NCBI GenBank assembly: GCA_002423425.1
Contig: DIWC01000032.1
Location: 1-6,825, forward strand
Length of the DNA stretch: 6,825 nt
DNA from: Peptococcaceae bacterium UBA6116
GTDB lineage: Bacteria; Bacillota; Desulfitobacteriia; Desulfitobacteriales; Syntrophobotulaceae
Reading direction: 5' to 3'
This document shows, one piece after another, positions 1-6,771 of the stretch. Under the pieces are notes generated by a model, which saw only the letters and a program-made list of their open reading frames with translations, did no database searches and was not told the origin of the DNA. Position 1 is the first letter of the stretch. Each line of letters begins with the position of its first letter. The position numbers were made by a program, and so were the translations under genes.

Positions 1-33
1 TGATGCTTCAGCTCTGAGTGTTTTGGGGTAATA

Positions 34-63
34 TTGCTTTCCAGCATTGTAGTTTGTTATAAT
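34..63 (+). promoter_or_regulatory. Putative sigma-A promoter of lepA-hemW
   Basis: TTGCTT (34-39) and TATAAT (58-63) are separated by 18 bases. The -10 is preceded by TGT (55-57), which makes an extended -10 element. Transcription would start near base 70, about 30 bases before the lepA ATG. The -35 matches the consensus at four of six positions and the -10 is perfect. The call rests on sequence match and position only. Confidence 0.6.
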
Positions 64-84
64 TATTAGTCAGTTATTATTATT

Positions 85-93
85 GGGGAGAGG
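85..93 (+). promoter_or_regulatory. Ribosome binding site fixing the lepA start
   Basis: GGGGAGAGG ends seven bases before the ATG at 101. It decides between that ATG and an in-frame TTG at 83. The TTG overlaps this purine run and has no Shine-Dalgarno site of its own. Confidence 0.8.
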
Positions 94-100
94 AATACAT

Positions 101-1906
101 ATGGCGCAAGCTTCATCGCATATCAGAAATTTTTCTATTATTGCTCACATCGATCATGGTAAGTCGACGCTTGCTGATCGTCTGATAGAGTATACCGGAA
201 CAATGTCGGCCCGGGAGCTTAAAGAACAAGTGTTGGACTCCATGGATCTGGAAAGAGAACGTGGGATTACCATCAAGCTTCAGGCTGTCCGGCTGCGCTA
301 CAAGGCCAAGAATGGGGAGATTTATGATCTTAATCTCATTGATACTCCCGGGCATGTTGATTTTTCATATGAAGTCTCAAGAAGCCTGGCAGCTTGTGAA
401 GGGGCTTTGCTCGTAGTCGATGCCGCCCAGGGGATCGAGGCTCAAACCCTGGCTAATGTTTATTTAGCTCTGGAAAATGACCTGGAAATAATTCCGGTAA
501 TTAATAAAATTGATTTACCCAGTGCCGAGCCGGAAAGGATCAGACAGGAAATTGAAGATGTGATCGGCATTGATGCCAGTGAAGCTATTTTGGCTTCGGC
601 TAAGATGGGTTTTGGAGTGGAAGAAATCTTGGAGGCAATTGTAAAAAGAATACCACCTCCCAAGGGTGATGACGAAAGACCTTTAAGCGCACTAATTTTT
701 GATTCTAAGTTCGATTCTTATAAGGGAGCTATTCCTTATATCAGGATTTTTGACGGTAAAGTGGCTAAAGGTACCAATATCAAGATGATGGCTTCAGGTA
801 AAACTTTCGAAATAACAGAAGTGGGGGTGTTCACCCCGGGAATGACTATGGTCGGGGAACTGCTAGCCGGTCAGGTAGGGTATGTAGCCGGCAGTATTAA
901 AAATGTCGGCGATACCAGGGTTGGGGATACCATTACTGATGCCGGCCATCCGGCGGCGGAAGCGTTGCCGGGCTATCGTCAAGCCGTTTCCATGGTGTTT
1001 TGCGGGCTCTATCCGATAGAAACATCAGACTTTGACAGGCTCAAAGACTCTTTGGAAAAACTTCAGCTCAATGACGCGAGCTTAAGGTACGAAAATGAGA
1101 CCTCGGCCGCCCTCGGGTTCGGTTTCCGGTGCGGTTTTTTAGGACTTCTCCATATGGAGATTATTCAGGAAAGACTGGAAAGAGAATTTGGGCTGACCAT
1201 TATTACCACAGCTCCTAGTGTGGTTTACAAAGTAAACACCGTAACCAAAGAACAGATTTTGATAGATAATCCTGCCTTACTGCCGGCTGAAGGTAAAGTT
1301 GAGTCTATTGAAGAACCAATGGTTAAGGCTTCAGTTTTAGTTCCGTCCGAATATATAGGCACGATAATGGAACTTAACCAGGAAAAAAGAGGCACTTTTC
1401 TCAGTATGGACTATATTACCGCAGCCAGAGTCAATATCTGTTATGAACTGCCATTAAGTGAGATTGTTTATGATTATTTTGATCAACTGAAATCAAGAAC
1501 CAAGGGGTATGCTTCTCTCAACTACGATTTGATCGGTTATAAGGTAGCAGATTTAGTTAAATTAGATATTATGCTTAATGGAGAGATAGTTGATGCCCTG
1601 TCTTTTATTGTTCATAGAGAAAAATCATACCCGCGGGGCAGAAGGCTCGTCGAGAAATTGCGTGGTCTTATTCCGCGACAAATGTTTGAGGTGCCTGTCC
1701 AGGCAGTTATCGGGTCGAAGGTAATTGCTAGGGAATCGATCAAGGCCATGCGCAAGGATGTCTTGGCCAAATGTTACGGCGGTGATATTTCGCGCAAAAG
1801 AAAGCTTCTCGAAAAGCAAAAAGAGGGAAAAAAGCGTATGAAACAAGTCGGAAACGTGGAAATACCGCAAGAAGCCTTTATGGCCGTACTTAAAATGGAT
1901 GATTAA
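101..1906 (+). CDS. lepA: Elongation factor 4 (LepA), ribosome-associated GTPase
   Basis: The product is a 601-residue translational GTPase of the LepA/EF4 family, close to the usual family length. It acts on the ribosome in the cytoplasm; back-translocation of stalled ribosomes and a role in initiation or subunit assembly have been described for the family. All G motifs are visible: P-loop AHIDHGKST (residues 15-23), ERGIT switch I (53-57), DTPGH (81-85, with His85 matching the catalytic histidine of EF-Tu/EF-G), NKID (135-138) and SAK (166-168). EF-G-like domains follow, including GFGFRCGFLG (339-348). The lysine-rich LepA-specific C-terminal domain contains LAKCYGGDISRK (555-566). This domain, together with the absence of an EF-G domain IV, separates LepA from EF-G. 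The ATG start is chosen for its Shine-Dalgarno site and because the family starts shortly before IRNFSIIAHIDHG. hemW follows after 36 bases, probably co-transcribed. No truncation or unusual residue was noticed. Confidence 0.97.
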   Translation: MAQASSHIRNFSIIAHIDHGKSTLADRLIEYTGTMSARELKEQVLDSMDLERERGITIKLQAVRLRYKAKNGEIYDLNLIDTPGHVDFSYEVSRSLAACEGALLVVDAAQGIEAQTLANVYLALENDLEIIPVINKIDLPSAEPERIRQEIEDVIGIDASEAILASAKMGFGVEEILEAIVKRIPPPKGDDERPLSALIFDSKFDSYKGAIPYIRIFDGKVAKGTNIKMMASGKTFEITEVGVFTPGMTMVGELLAGQVGYVAGSIKNVGDTRVGDTITDAGHPAAEALPGYRQAVSMVFCGLYPIETSDFDRLKDSLEKLQLNDASLRYENETSAALGFGFRCGFLGLLHMEIIQERLEREFGLTIITTAPSVVYKVNTVTKEQILIDNPALLPAEGKVESIEEPMVKASVLVPSEYIGTIMELNQEKRGTFLSMDYITAARVNICYELPLSEIVYDYFDQLKSRTKGYASLNYDLIGYKVADLVKLDIMLNGEIVDALSFIVHREKSYPRGRRLVEKLRGLIPRQMFEVPVQAVIGSKVIARESIKAMRKDVLAKCYGGDISRKRKLLEKQKEGKKRMKQVGNVEIPQEAFMAVLKMDD

Positions 1907-1942
1907 AGATAAATAATAAATGATTAAGGTGAGTAAGAGCGA

Positions 1943-3103
1943 ATGCCTTCTTTATATGTGCATATTCCTTTTTGTCAAAAAAAATGCAGTTATTGTGCCT
2001 TTTTCTCCGTCCCTGATGCCAAGCCGGGCTTGGTAGAAAGTTATTTGCAGGGAGTGGAGAAGGAAATACAATTGCGCCTAATGGAAGCTCCAGTTGGGGT
2101 TTCTTCACTTTTTTTGGGCGGCGGTACGCCGACGATGCTAAGTGTTGAACAATTGGACCGGCTGCTCAATAACATTCATCAGCAGTTTGTTTTTGTACCT
2201 CAAAACAGTGACGAAGTTTTCATGGAGAAAACCGTGGAGGCCAACCCCGGTACGCTTGAATCCGGAAAATTGGAAGTAATGCGTCATTACGGAGTTAATA
2301 GAATTTCTCTTGGTGTACAGAGTTTCAATGACCATTTACTGAAAAGCGCCGGCCGTATTCATTCGGGGAAAGATATTTACAACAGTGTTAAGCTTATCAG
2401 AAAAAGCGGGATTGAAAATCTGAATCTGGATCTTATCTTTGGACTGCCTGGTCAAGACATGAACGACTGGCAGGCTGCGCTGCAAAAAGCAGTGGAGTTA
2501 ACGCCGGAACACCTTTCACTTTATGCTTTAACTGTGGAAGAAGGCACACCGCTTGCGGACTGTGAAGCATACGCCGCAAAACGGGATTTGCTGCCTGATG
2601 ATGATTTGCAGACTGATATGTATGAGTTGGCTGCAGGTTACCTGAAAAGCAGGGGATATTTACATTATGAAATTTCCAATTTTGCCAAACCAGGGTTTGA
2701 ATGCCGGCACAATTCTTCCTACTGGCTGGGCGACGATTATATCGGACTAGGTCCGGGTGCCGTTTCTTGTCTTCAAGGAGTAAGAAGCAAGAATTTAGAG
2801 GACATTCCTGCTTTTCAAAGACAACTTGGTTTAGGATTAAGACCTATTGATTTTGATCAGAATGAGAATTTGACCAGGGATCAGCTTATTTCCGAGTATA
2901 TGATGCTCGGACTCAGGACTTCCAAGGGAATAGATACCGGACAATTTGCCCGGAAATTCGGGCAGGAGATTCAGGATATTTATGGCCGGATATTGGCAAA
3001 CTATATGGCAAGAAGAATTATCTTGTTTAATAATGAACGGCTGACAATTGATCCTGCCTACTATTTTGTTGCCAATTCAATTATTAGGGAGTTTATCAAC
3101 TAG
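1943..3103 (+). CDS. hemW: Radical SAM heme chaperone HemW (HemN-like family)
   Basis: The product is 386 residues, typical for HemW. The radical-SAM cluster motif C11-x3-C15-x2-C18 is followed by Phe20 where true oxygen-independent coproporphyrinogen III oxidase (HemN) has a fourth cysteine. Further motifs are GGGTP (59-63), EANPG (99-103), RISLGVQSFN (120-129), GRxH (137-140) and HNSSYW (256-261, a HemW-type histidine motif). A HemW C-terminal domain follows, containing EYMMLGLRTSKGID. In studied members the protein binds a [4Fe-4S] cluster, SAM and heme and delivers heme to respiratory enzymes; it lacks coproporphyrinogen oxidase activity. Older annotations often call it HemN, and the Phe20 pattern argues against that. 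An in-frame stop at 1934-1936 makes ATG 1943 the first possible ATG start. AAGGTGAG (1926-1933) is a modest Shine-Dalgarno site with rather long spacing. Co-transcription with lepA is inferred from the 36-base gap. Confidence 0.94.
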   Translation: MPSLYVHIPFCQKKCSYCAFFSVPDAKPGLVESYLQGVEKEIQLRLMEAPVGVSSLFLGGGTPTMLSVEQLDRLLNNIHQQFVFVPQNSDEVFMEKTVEANPGTLESGKLEVMRHYGVNRISLGVQSFNDHLLKSAGRIHSGKDIYNSVKLIRKSGIENLNLDLIFGLPGQDMNDWQAALQKAVELTPEHLSLYALTVEEGTPLADCEAYAAKRDLLPDDDLQTDMYELAAGYLKSRGYLHYEISNFAKPGFECRHNSSYWLGDDYIGLGPGAVSCLQGVRSKNLEDIPAFQRQLGLGLRPIDFDQNENLTRDQLISEYMMLGLRTSKGIDTGQFARKFGQEIQDIYGRILANYMARRIILFNNERLTIDPAYYFVANSIIREFIN

Positions 3104-3132
3104 ATAGCGTAGCGTATTGAGTAAAAACTCCC
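3087..3132 (+). terminator. Possible weak hairpin at the hemW 3' end
   Basis: GGGAGTTT (3087-3094) is the exact reverse complement of AAACTCCC (3125-3132). TCAA (3096-3099) and TTGA (3117-3120) can add a second short stem inside. The left arm lies in the last codons of hemW. The bases after the right arm (ATAGTTTCTCTTG) are only mildly T-rich, and the T7 run at 3151-3157 is 18 bases away within the next promoter. It could attenuate lepA-hemW readthrough, but it is not a classical intrinsic terminator. Confidence 0.3.
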
Positions 3133-3142
3133 ATAGTTTCTC

Positions 3143-3171
3143 TTGACAACTTTTTTTCAACGTGCTAATGT
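3143..3171 (+). promoter_or_regulatory. Sigma-A promoter of the hrcA-grpE-dnaK operon
   Basis: A perfect -35 TTGACA (3143-3148) is followed after 17 bases by TAATGT (3166-3171). TG at 3163-3164 gives an extended -10. The predicted transcript start, near 3178, lies just upstream of CIRCE, so the operator falls in the first bases of the transcript. This is the standard layout of HrcA-controlled operons with vegetative promoters. A shifted -10 such as TATGGT (3171-3176) is possible but fits less well. Confidence 0.85.
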
Positions 3172-3183
3172 ATGGTCAGATGG

Positions 3184-3210
3184 TTAGCACTCACCTCAAT
3201 AGAGTGCTAA
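3184..3210 (+). promoter_or_regulatory. CIRCE operator (HrcA binding site)
   Basis: TTAGCACTC (3184-3192), a nine-base spacer (3193-3201) and GAGTGCTAA (3202-3210) match the CIRCE consensus without a mismatch. G3183 and C3211 extend each arm to ten paired bases. CIRCE is the operator of HrcA, and its position between the promoter and hrcA implies autoregulation and heat-shock control of the whole operon. In RNA it would form a hairpin in the leader, ending ten bases before the hrcA Shine-Dalgarno site. Confidence 0.98.
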
Positions 3211-3220
3211 CAACCAAGCT

Positions 3221-3228
3221 GGAGGTGG
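3221..3228 (+). promoter_or_regulatory. Ribosome binding site fixing the hrcA start
   Basis: GGAGGTGG lies with its GGAGG core eight bases before ATG 3234. It supports that start over the in-frame GTG at 3162, which lies inside the promoter, and over the second ATG at 3240. Confidence 0.85.
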
Positions 3229-3233
3229 CATCC

Positions 3234-4289
3234 ATGCAAATGGATGAGAGAAAACAAAAGATACTAAAGGCCATAATAAAAGATTATATAGCCACAGCTG
3301 AACCGATAGGATCGAGGACGATCTCTAAAAAACTTGAATTTGGGGTGTCCCCCGCGACAATCCGTAATGAAATGTCTGATCTCGAAGAGCTGGGATTGAT
3401 TGAACAGCCGCATACTTCAGCCGGCAGGATCCCATCAGATTTGGGTTATCGCTATTATGTCGACTGCCTGATGGACCCGCTGGTTCTTGGGGAAGAAGAA
3501 AAGAAAAATATCAATCAGGAAATTACCCGAAGGCTGGATGAAGTTCAGGAAGTTATTGAATATACAGGCAAATTGATTTCACAGGTTACCAGCTTAACTA
3601 GTTTGGTAATGAGTCCAAAGAGTAGAGAGAGTGTTTTCAATAAGTTGTATTTTCTGCCATATGAAGAAGGGAAAGCCATTATGGTTACGGTCAAAGAAAA
3701 TGGCACGGTAGAAAATAACATTGTAGAAATAGGTAAAGAAACAACGCCTGAAGAACTTCAGATCCTAGCCAATATCTTTAACGATAAATTGAGTGGGGCC
3801 AGGGTTCAGGATTTAAAAAGAGGACTGCTCATTGAGATTCAGAGCGAGCTTTCCAGAAAACGCCGGATGATCGATAGCATGATAGGAATTCTGGAGAGGA
3901 TGTTTGAGGATAAAGACGGGGAAAACACGGAAAGGGTCTATCTCGACGGAACATTAAATATGCTTAATCAGCCCGAATTCAAGGATATCAATAAGGTGAA
4001 AAATCTTTTCTCCGTATTTGAGGAAAACAGCAAGTTAAAAGAATTATTAAACCCCGGCAATGAACAAAAAGGCCTCAATATTACGATTGGCGCCGAGAAC
4101 ACTGGTCTTGTATTTAAGGATTGCAGTGTAATTTCTGCGACTTATCATATCAATGGCAAACAGATTGGATCAATTGGGGTTTTAGGTCCCACTAGGATGG
4201 ACTATAGCAAAGCGATTTCTATTGTTGATTATATGACCAAAAGCTTGACGGAGATGCTGACCAACAAGCACCGTAAGCTTAGAACCTGA
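3234..4289 (+). CDS. hrcA: Heat-inducible transcription repressor HrcA
   Basis: The product is 351 residues, in the normal HrcA size range. The N-terminal winged-helix domain includes EPIGSRTIS (23-31), GVSPATIRNEMSDLEELGLI (37-56) and TSAGRIPS (61-68), the family's most conserved stretch. The middle and C-terminal parts match the GAF-like and dimerisation regions, ending in a conserved IGSIGVLGPTRMDY segment. HrcA is a dimeric repressor of CIRCE-containing chaperone operons; in studied Firmicutes its activity depends on GroEL, so titration of GroEL by unfolded proteins derepresses the operon. A perfect CIRCE stands directly upstream, so autoregulation is expected. ATG 3234 is chosen because it follows a good Shine-Dalgarno site; the frame is open back to GTG 3162, but that start lies upstream of the predicted transcript start. 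MDERKQKIL from ATG 3240 is a less likely alternative. grpE follows after 20 bases. Confidence 0.97.
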   Translation: MQMDERKQKILKAIIKDYIATAEPIGSRTISKKLEFGVSPATIRNEMSDLEELGLIEQPHTSAGRIPSDLGYRYYVDCLMDPLVLGEEEKKNINQEITRRLDEVQEVIEYTGKLISQVTSLTSLVMSPKSRESVFNKLYFLPYEEGKAIMVTVKENGTVENNIVEIGKETTPEELQILANIFNDKLSGARVQDLKRGLLIEIQSELSRKRRMIDSMIGILERMFEDKDGENTERVYLDGTLNMLNQPEFKDINKVKNLFSVFEENSKLKELLNPGNEQKGLNITIGAENTGLVFKDCSVISATYHINGKQIGSIGVLGPTRMDYSKAISIVDYMTKSLTEMLTNKHRKLRT

Positions 4290-4290
4290 T

Positions 4291-4300
4291 AGGAAGGAGG
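4291..4300 (+). promoter_or_regulatory. Ribosome binding site for the GTG-started grpE
   Basis: AGGAAGGAGG, immediately after the hrcA stop, ends nine bases before GTG 4310. This strong site supports the non-ATG start. The nearest in-frame ATG (4358) has only a weak AGGAAG before it and would remove 16 residues. Confidence 0.75.
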
Positions 4301-4309
4301 CAAAATTGT

Positions 4310-4849
4310 GTGAGCAAATACAATAATTCTCCGGAAGGAGAGAACTTACAGGAAGTAATGGCGGAAAATACGGCTGAGGAAAATAACGAGTTTGAACAAC
4401 TGCAAATTGATCTTGAAGAGGCTAAATCCAAGGCGGAAGAATATTATAACCATTTGCAGAGACTTAAAGCGGAATTTGACAATTTCCGTAAAAGAACGGT
4501 TAAAGAAAAAGAGGAGGCTGCTAAATACGCTTCTGAAAGAATTGTATTATCCTTGCTTCCTATTTTGGATAATTTTGAAAGGGCTTTGGAATCAACCAAA
4601 AGCAACAAGGATTTTGAGTCTTTCTCCCAAGGGGTAGAAATGATTTTAAGACAATTACAAAAAGTTCTGGAAAATGAGGGGCTCAAGTCATTTGATGTTA
4701 TTGGCAGTGAGTTTGATCCGAATTTGCATGAAGCCCTTATTAGAGAAGAGTCGGATCAGGATGAAAATATTATCCTGGAGGAACTTCAAAAAGGTTATTG
4801 CCTTAAGGATAAGGTAATCAGGCCAAGCAGGGTTAAAGTATCAGGTTAA
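4310..4849 (+). CDS. grpE: Nucleotide exchange factor GrpE
   Basis: The product is 179 residues, typical of Firmicute GrpE. A glutamate-rich, poorly conserved N-terminus (1-30) leads into a long helix or coiled coil (about 28-80) containing LQRLKAEFDNFRKRT (49-63), through which GrpE dimerises. LLPILDNFERAL (82-93) forms part of the helical bundle. The C-terminal beta domain carries the GrpE signature: EFDPNLHEAL (134-143) and a closing VIRPSRVKVS. GrpE releases ADP from DnaK and so drives its substrate cycle in the cytoplasm; in some bacteria it also acts as a thermosensor. It lies between hrcA (20-base gap) and dnaK (71-base gap), within the CIRCE-controlled operon. The start is GTG at 4310; the overlapping GTG at 4308 is in another frame and meets a stop at once. 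Confidence 0.96.
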   Translation: MSKYNNSPEGENLQEVMAENTAEENNEFEQLQIDLEEAKSKAEEYYNHLQRLKAEFDNFRKRTVKEKEEAAKYASERIVLSLLPILDNFERALESTKSNKDFESFSQGVEMILRQLQKVLENEGLKSFDVIGSEFDPNLHEALIREESDQDENIILEELQKGYCLKDKVIRPSRVKVSG

Positions 4850-4920
4850 GAATTTTAATGCGTTTTAAGTGCACATTATTATTTTATATTGTTTTATGTG
4901 TTAAGGAGGATATTAGAAAT
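4850..4920 (+). other. AT-rich grpE-dnaK intergenic leader
   Basis: This 71-base gap is very AT-rich. It contains a near-identical direct repeat, GTTTTAAGTG (4862-4871) and GTTTTATGTG (4891-4900). CACAT (4872-4876) and ATGTG (4896-4900) could pair as a weak stem. No CIRCE and no convincing -35/-10 pair were found; TATATT (4885-4890) lacks a usable -35. It is probably a transcribed spacer, perhaps with an RNA-processing or translational role. Confidence 0.4.
4903..4909 (+). promoter_or_regulatory. Ribosome binding site fixing the dnaK start
   Basis: AAGGAGG lies 11 bases before ATG 4921, somewhat long spacing but a full-strength core. It supports that start over an in-frame ATG at 4858, which lacks a Shine-Dalgarno site. 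Confidence 0.8.
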
Positions 4921-6771
4921 ATGAGTAAAGTAATTGGTATTGACTTGGGAACCACGAACTCTTGCGTAGCAGTACTTGAAGGAGGAGAGCCCGTTGTTAT
5001 TCCTAATCCGGAGGGTGCCCGTATTACTCCTTCAGTAGTAGGTTTTTCCAAGAACGGAGAAAAACTTGTGGGACAGGTCGCGAAACGTCAAGCCGTATCG
5101 AATTCGGATAACACAGTTATTTCTATCAAGCGGCACATGGGTTCCGACCATAAAGAAAATTTAATAGGTAAAACATACACCCCTCAGGAAATATCAGCTA
5201 TGATTCTGCAAAAGCTCAAATCCGACGCGGAGGCTTACCTTGGATCATCAGTCACACAGGCGGTTATCACTGTCCCGGCCTATTTTACCGATGCCCAGCG
5301 ACAAGCAACCAAGGATGCCGGTACGATCGCCGGACTCGAAGTTTTACGCATTATTAATGAGCCGACAGCGGCGGCCTTAGCTTATGGATTAGATAAAGAA
5401 AAAGACCAAACCGTTTTGGTTTATGACTTAGGCGGCGGCACATTCGACATCTCAATTTTAGAACTAAGCCAGGGGATGGTTGAGGTTAAGGCTACCAGTG
5501 GGAACAACCGTCTCGGAGGAGACGATTTTGACCAACGTTTGATAGACTATATTGTAGCCGAATTTAAAAAAGGACAGGGAGTCGATCTTTCGAAAGACCG
5601 GATGGCTCTTCAGCGTTTGAAGGAAGCGGCGGAAAAGGCCAAGATTGAGCTTTCGGGTGTTACCCAGTCTAATATAAATCTGCCGTTTATTACCATGTCT
5701 GCCGAAGGACCGCTCCATTTGGATATGAATATCACCAGATCAAAATTTGAGGAACTTGTGGCTGACCTGATTGAATCAACGTTGGGACCTACGCGTCAGG
5801 CCATGGAGGATGCCAAGCTTTCCTTCAACGATCTTGATCAAATAATTCTCGTGGGCGGTTCTACCCGTATCCCTGCTGTCCAAGAGGCTATCAAAAAAAT
5901 GAGCGGCAAAGAACCCCATAAAGGCGTTAATCCGGATGAAGTTGTGGCCCTTGGCGCAGCGATCCAAGGGGGAGTTCTCGGCGGAGAGATGAAAGATATC
6001 GTTCTTGTCGATGTTGCGCCTCTATCCTTGGGAATCGAAACCCTGGGCGGTGTATTTACCAGAATTATTGATCGCAATACAACTATTCCGACAACGAAAT
6101 CTCAAGTGTTTTCGACGGCAGCCGACAGCCAGACATCGGTTGATATTCATGTCCTGCAAGGGGAGCGTGAGATGGCGGCTTACAATAAAACCCTTGGACG
6201 GTTCCAACTGACGGGAATACCCCCTGCTCCGCGGGGCATACCTCAAATTGAGGTTAAATTTGATATCGATGTCAATGGCATCGTTCATGTCTCTGCTAAG
6301 GATATGGCCACCGGCAATGAACAAAAGGTGACAATTACAGCATCAACCGGTTTAAGTAAAGACGAGATTGAAAAGATGCGTAAAGATGCCGAAGCTAACG
6401 CTGAGCAGGATAAGAAGCAGAAGGAATTGATTGATGCTAAGAACCAGGGAGACTCTCTTGCTTACCAGGCCGAAAAGACCCTAAAAGATTTTGAGGGGAA
6501 AGGCGATGCTGCTGAAGCCGAAAAGATCAAGAAGGCCGCTGAAGAACTCAGAAAGTCTGCTGCGGGTGATAATGTTCAGGATATTCAGGCCAAGACCGAA
6601 GCCCTTACGAAGATACTCCATCCTTATGTGGAGAAAATGTATCAGCAGCAAGGGTCACCAAATGCCGGTCAGGCTGATTCTAACCCCGGTCAACAGGATA
6701 CGTCAGGAGCGGGAAAGGCTGATGAGAATGTCGTCGATGCCGAGTATACGGAAGTCGACAAAGATAAATAA
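4921..6771 (+). CDS. dnaK: Molecular chaperone DnaK (Hsp70)
   Basis: The product is 616 residues, normal for Firmicute DnaK. The ATPase domain shows IGIDLGTTNS (5-14), catalytic Lys70 in ISIKRHMG, DLGGGTFD (169-176, with Thr174 matching the autophosphorylated threonine of E. coli DnaK) and adenosine-motif VGGSTRIP (311-318). The interdomain linker is DIVLVD (359-364). The beta substrate-binding domain and helical lid follow. From about 575 a Q/G/S-rich disordered tail ends in a conserved acidic DAEYTEV motif (606-612). Between MGSD (73-76) and the TPQEIS segment the chain lacks the insert of about 24 residues found in Gram-negative DnaK, which fits a monoderm host. DnaK folds and remodels proteins in the cytoplasm with DnaJ and GrpE. 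It is the third gene of the CIRCE operon. ATG 4921 starts the conserved MSKVIGIDLG; the 21-residue upstream extension has no family counterpart. Confidence 0.98.
   Translation: MSKVIGIDLGTTNSCVAVLEGGEPVVIPNPEGARITPSVVGFSKNGEKLVGQVAKRQAVSNSDNTVISIKRHMGSDHKENLIGKTYTPQEISAMILQKLKSDAEAYLGSSVTQAVITVPAYFTDAQRQATKDAGTIAGLEVLRIINEPTAAALAYGLDKEKDQTVLVYDLGGGTFDISILELSQGMVEVKATSGNNRLGGDDFDQRLIDYIVAEFKKGQGVDLSKDRMALQRLKEAAEKAKIELSGVTQSNINLPFITMSAEGPLHLDMNITRSKFEELVADLIESTLGPTRQAMEDAKLSFNDLDQIILVGGSTRIPAVQEAIKKMSGKEPHKGVNPDEVVALGAAIQGGVLGGEMKDIVLVDVAPLSLGIETLGGVFTRIIDRNTTIPTTKSQVFSTAADSQTSVDIHVLQGEREMAAYNKTLGRFQLTGIPPAPRGIPQIEVKFDIDVNGIVHVSAKDMATGNEQKVTITASTGLSKDEIEKMRKDAEANAEQDKKQKELIDAKNQGDSLAYQAEKTLKDFEGKGDAAEAEKIKKAAEELRKSAAGDNVQDIQAKTEALTKILHPYVEKMYQQQGSPNAGQADSNPGQQDTSGAGKADENVVDAEYTEVDKDK

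Noticed and set aside
1..31. Possible C-terminal tail of an upstream gene (frame ending in TAA at 29-31, read as DASALSVLG)
   Set aside because: Nine codons are too few to recognise any protein. spoIIP or gpr is often upstream of lepA in Firmicutes, but nothing here identifies either.
83..100. Upstream extension of lepA from TTG 83 (six extra residues)
   Set aside because: The TTG overlaps the Shine-Dalgarno run GGGGAGAGG, and the ATG at 101 is correctly spaced from it.
1943..3103. hemW as an oxygen-independent coproporphyrinogen III oxidase (HemN)
   Set aside because: The fourth cysteine of the HemN CxxxCxxCxC motif is Phe20, and HNSSYW is present, which is the HemW pattern.
4392..4637. 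81-codon + strand frame inside grpE
   Set aside because: It is an out-of-frame shadow of the Lys/Glu-rich coiled coil of grpE, whose own frame matches the family to its end.
4858..4920. In-frame ATG 4858 as the dnaK start, or a 21-residue hydrophobic leader
   Set aside because: It has no Shine-Dalgarno site. DnaK is cytoplasmic, and the conserved family start MSKVIGIDLG begins at 4921 after AAGGAGG. The extension is translated AT-rich spacer.
6022..6324. 100-codon minus-strand open frame opposite dnaK, and similar antisense frames within lepA, hemW and grpE
   Set aside because: All lie opposite conserved coding sequence, and none resembles a known family or reads like a real protein.
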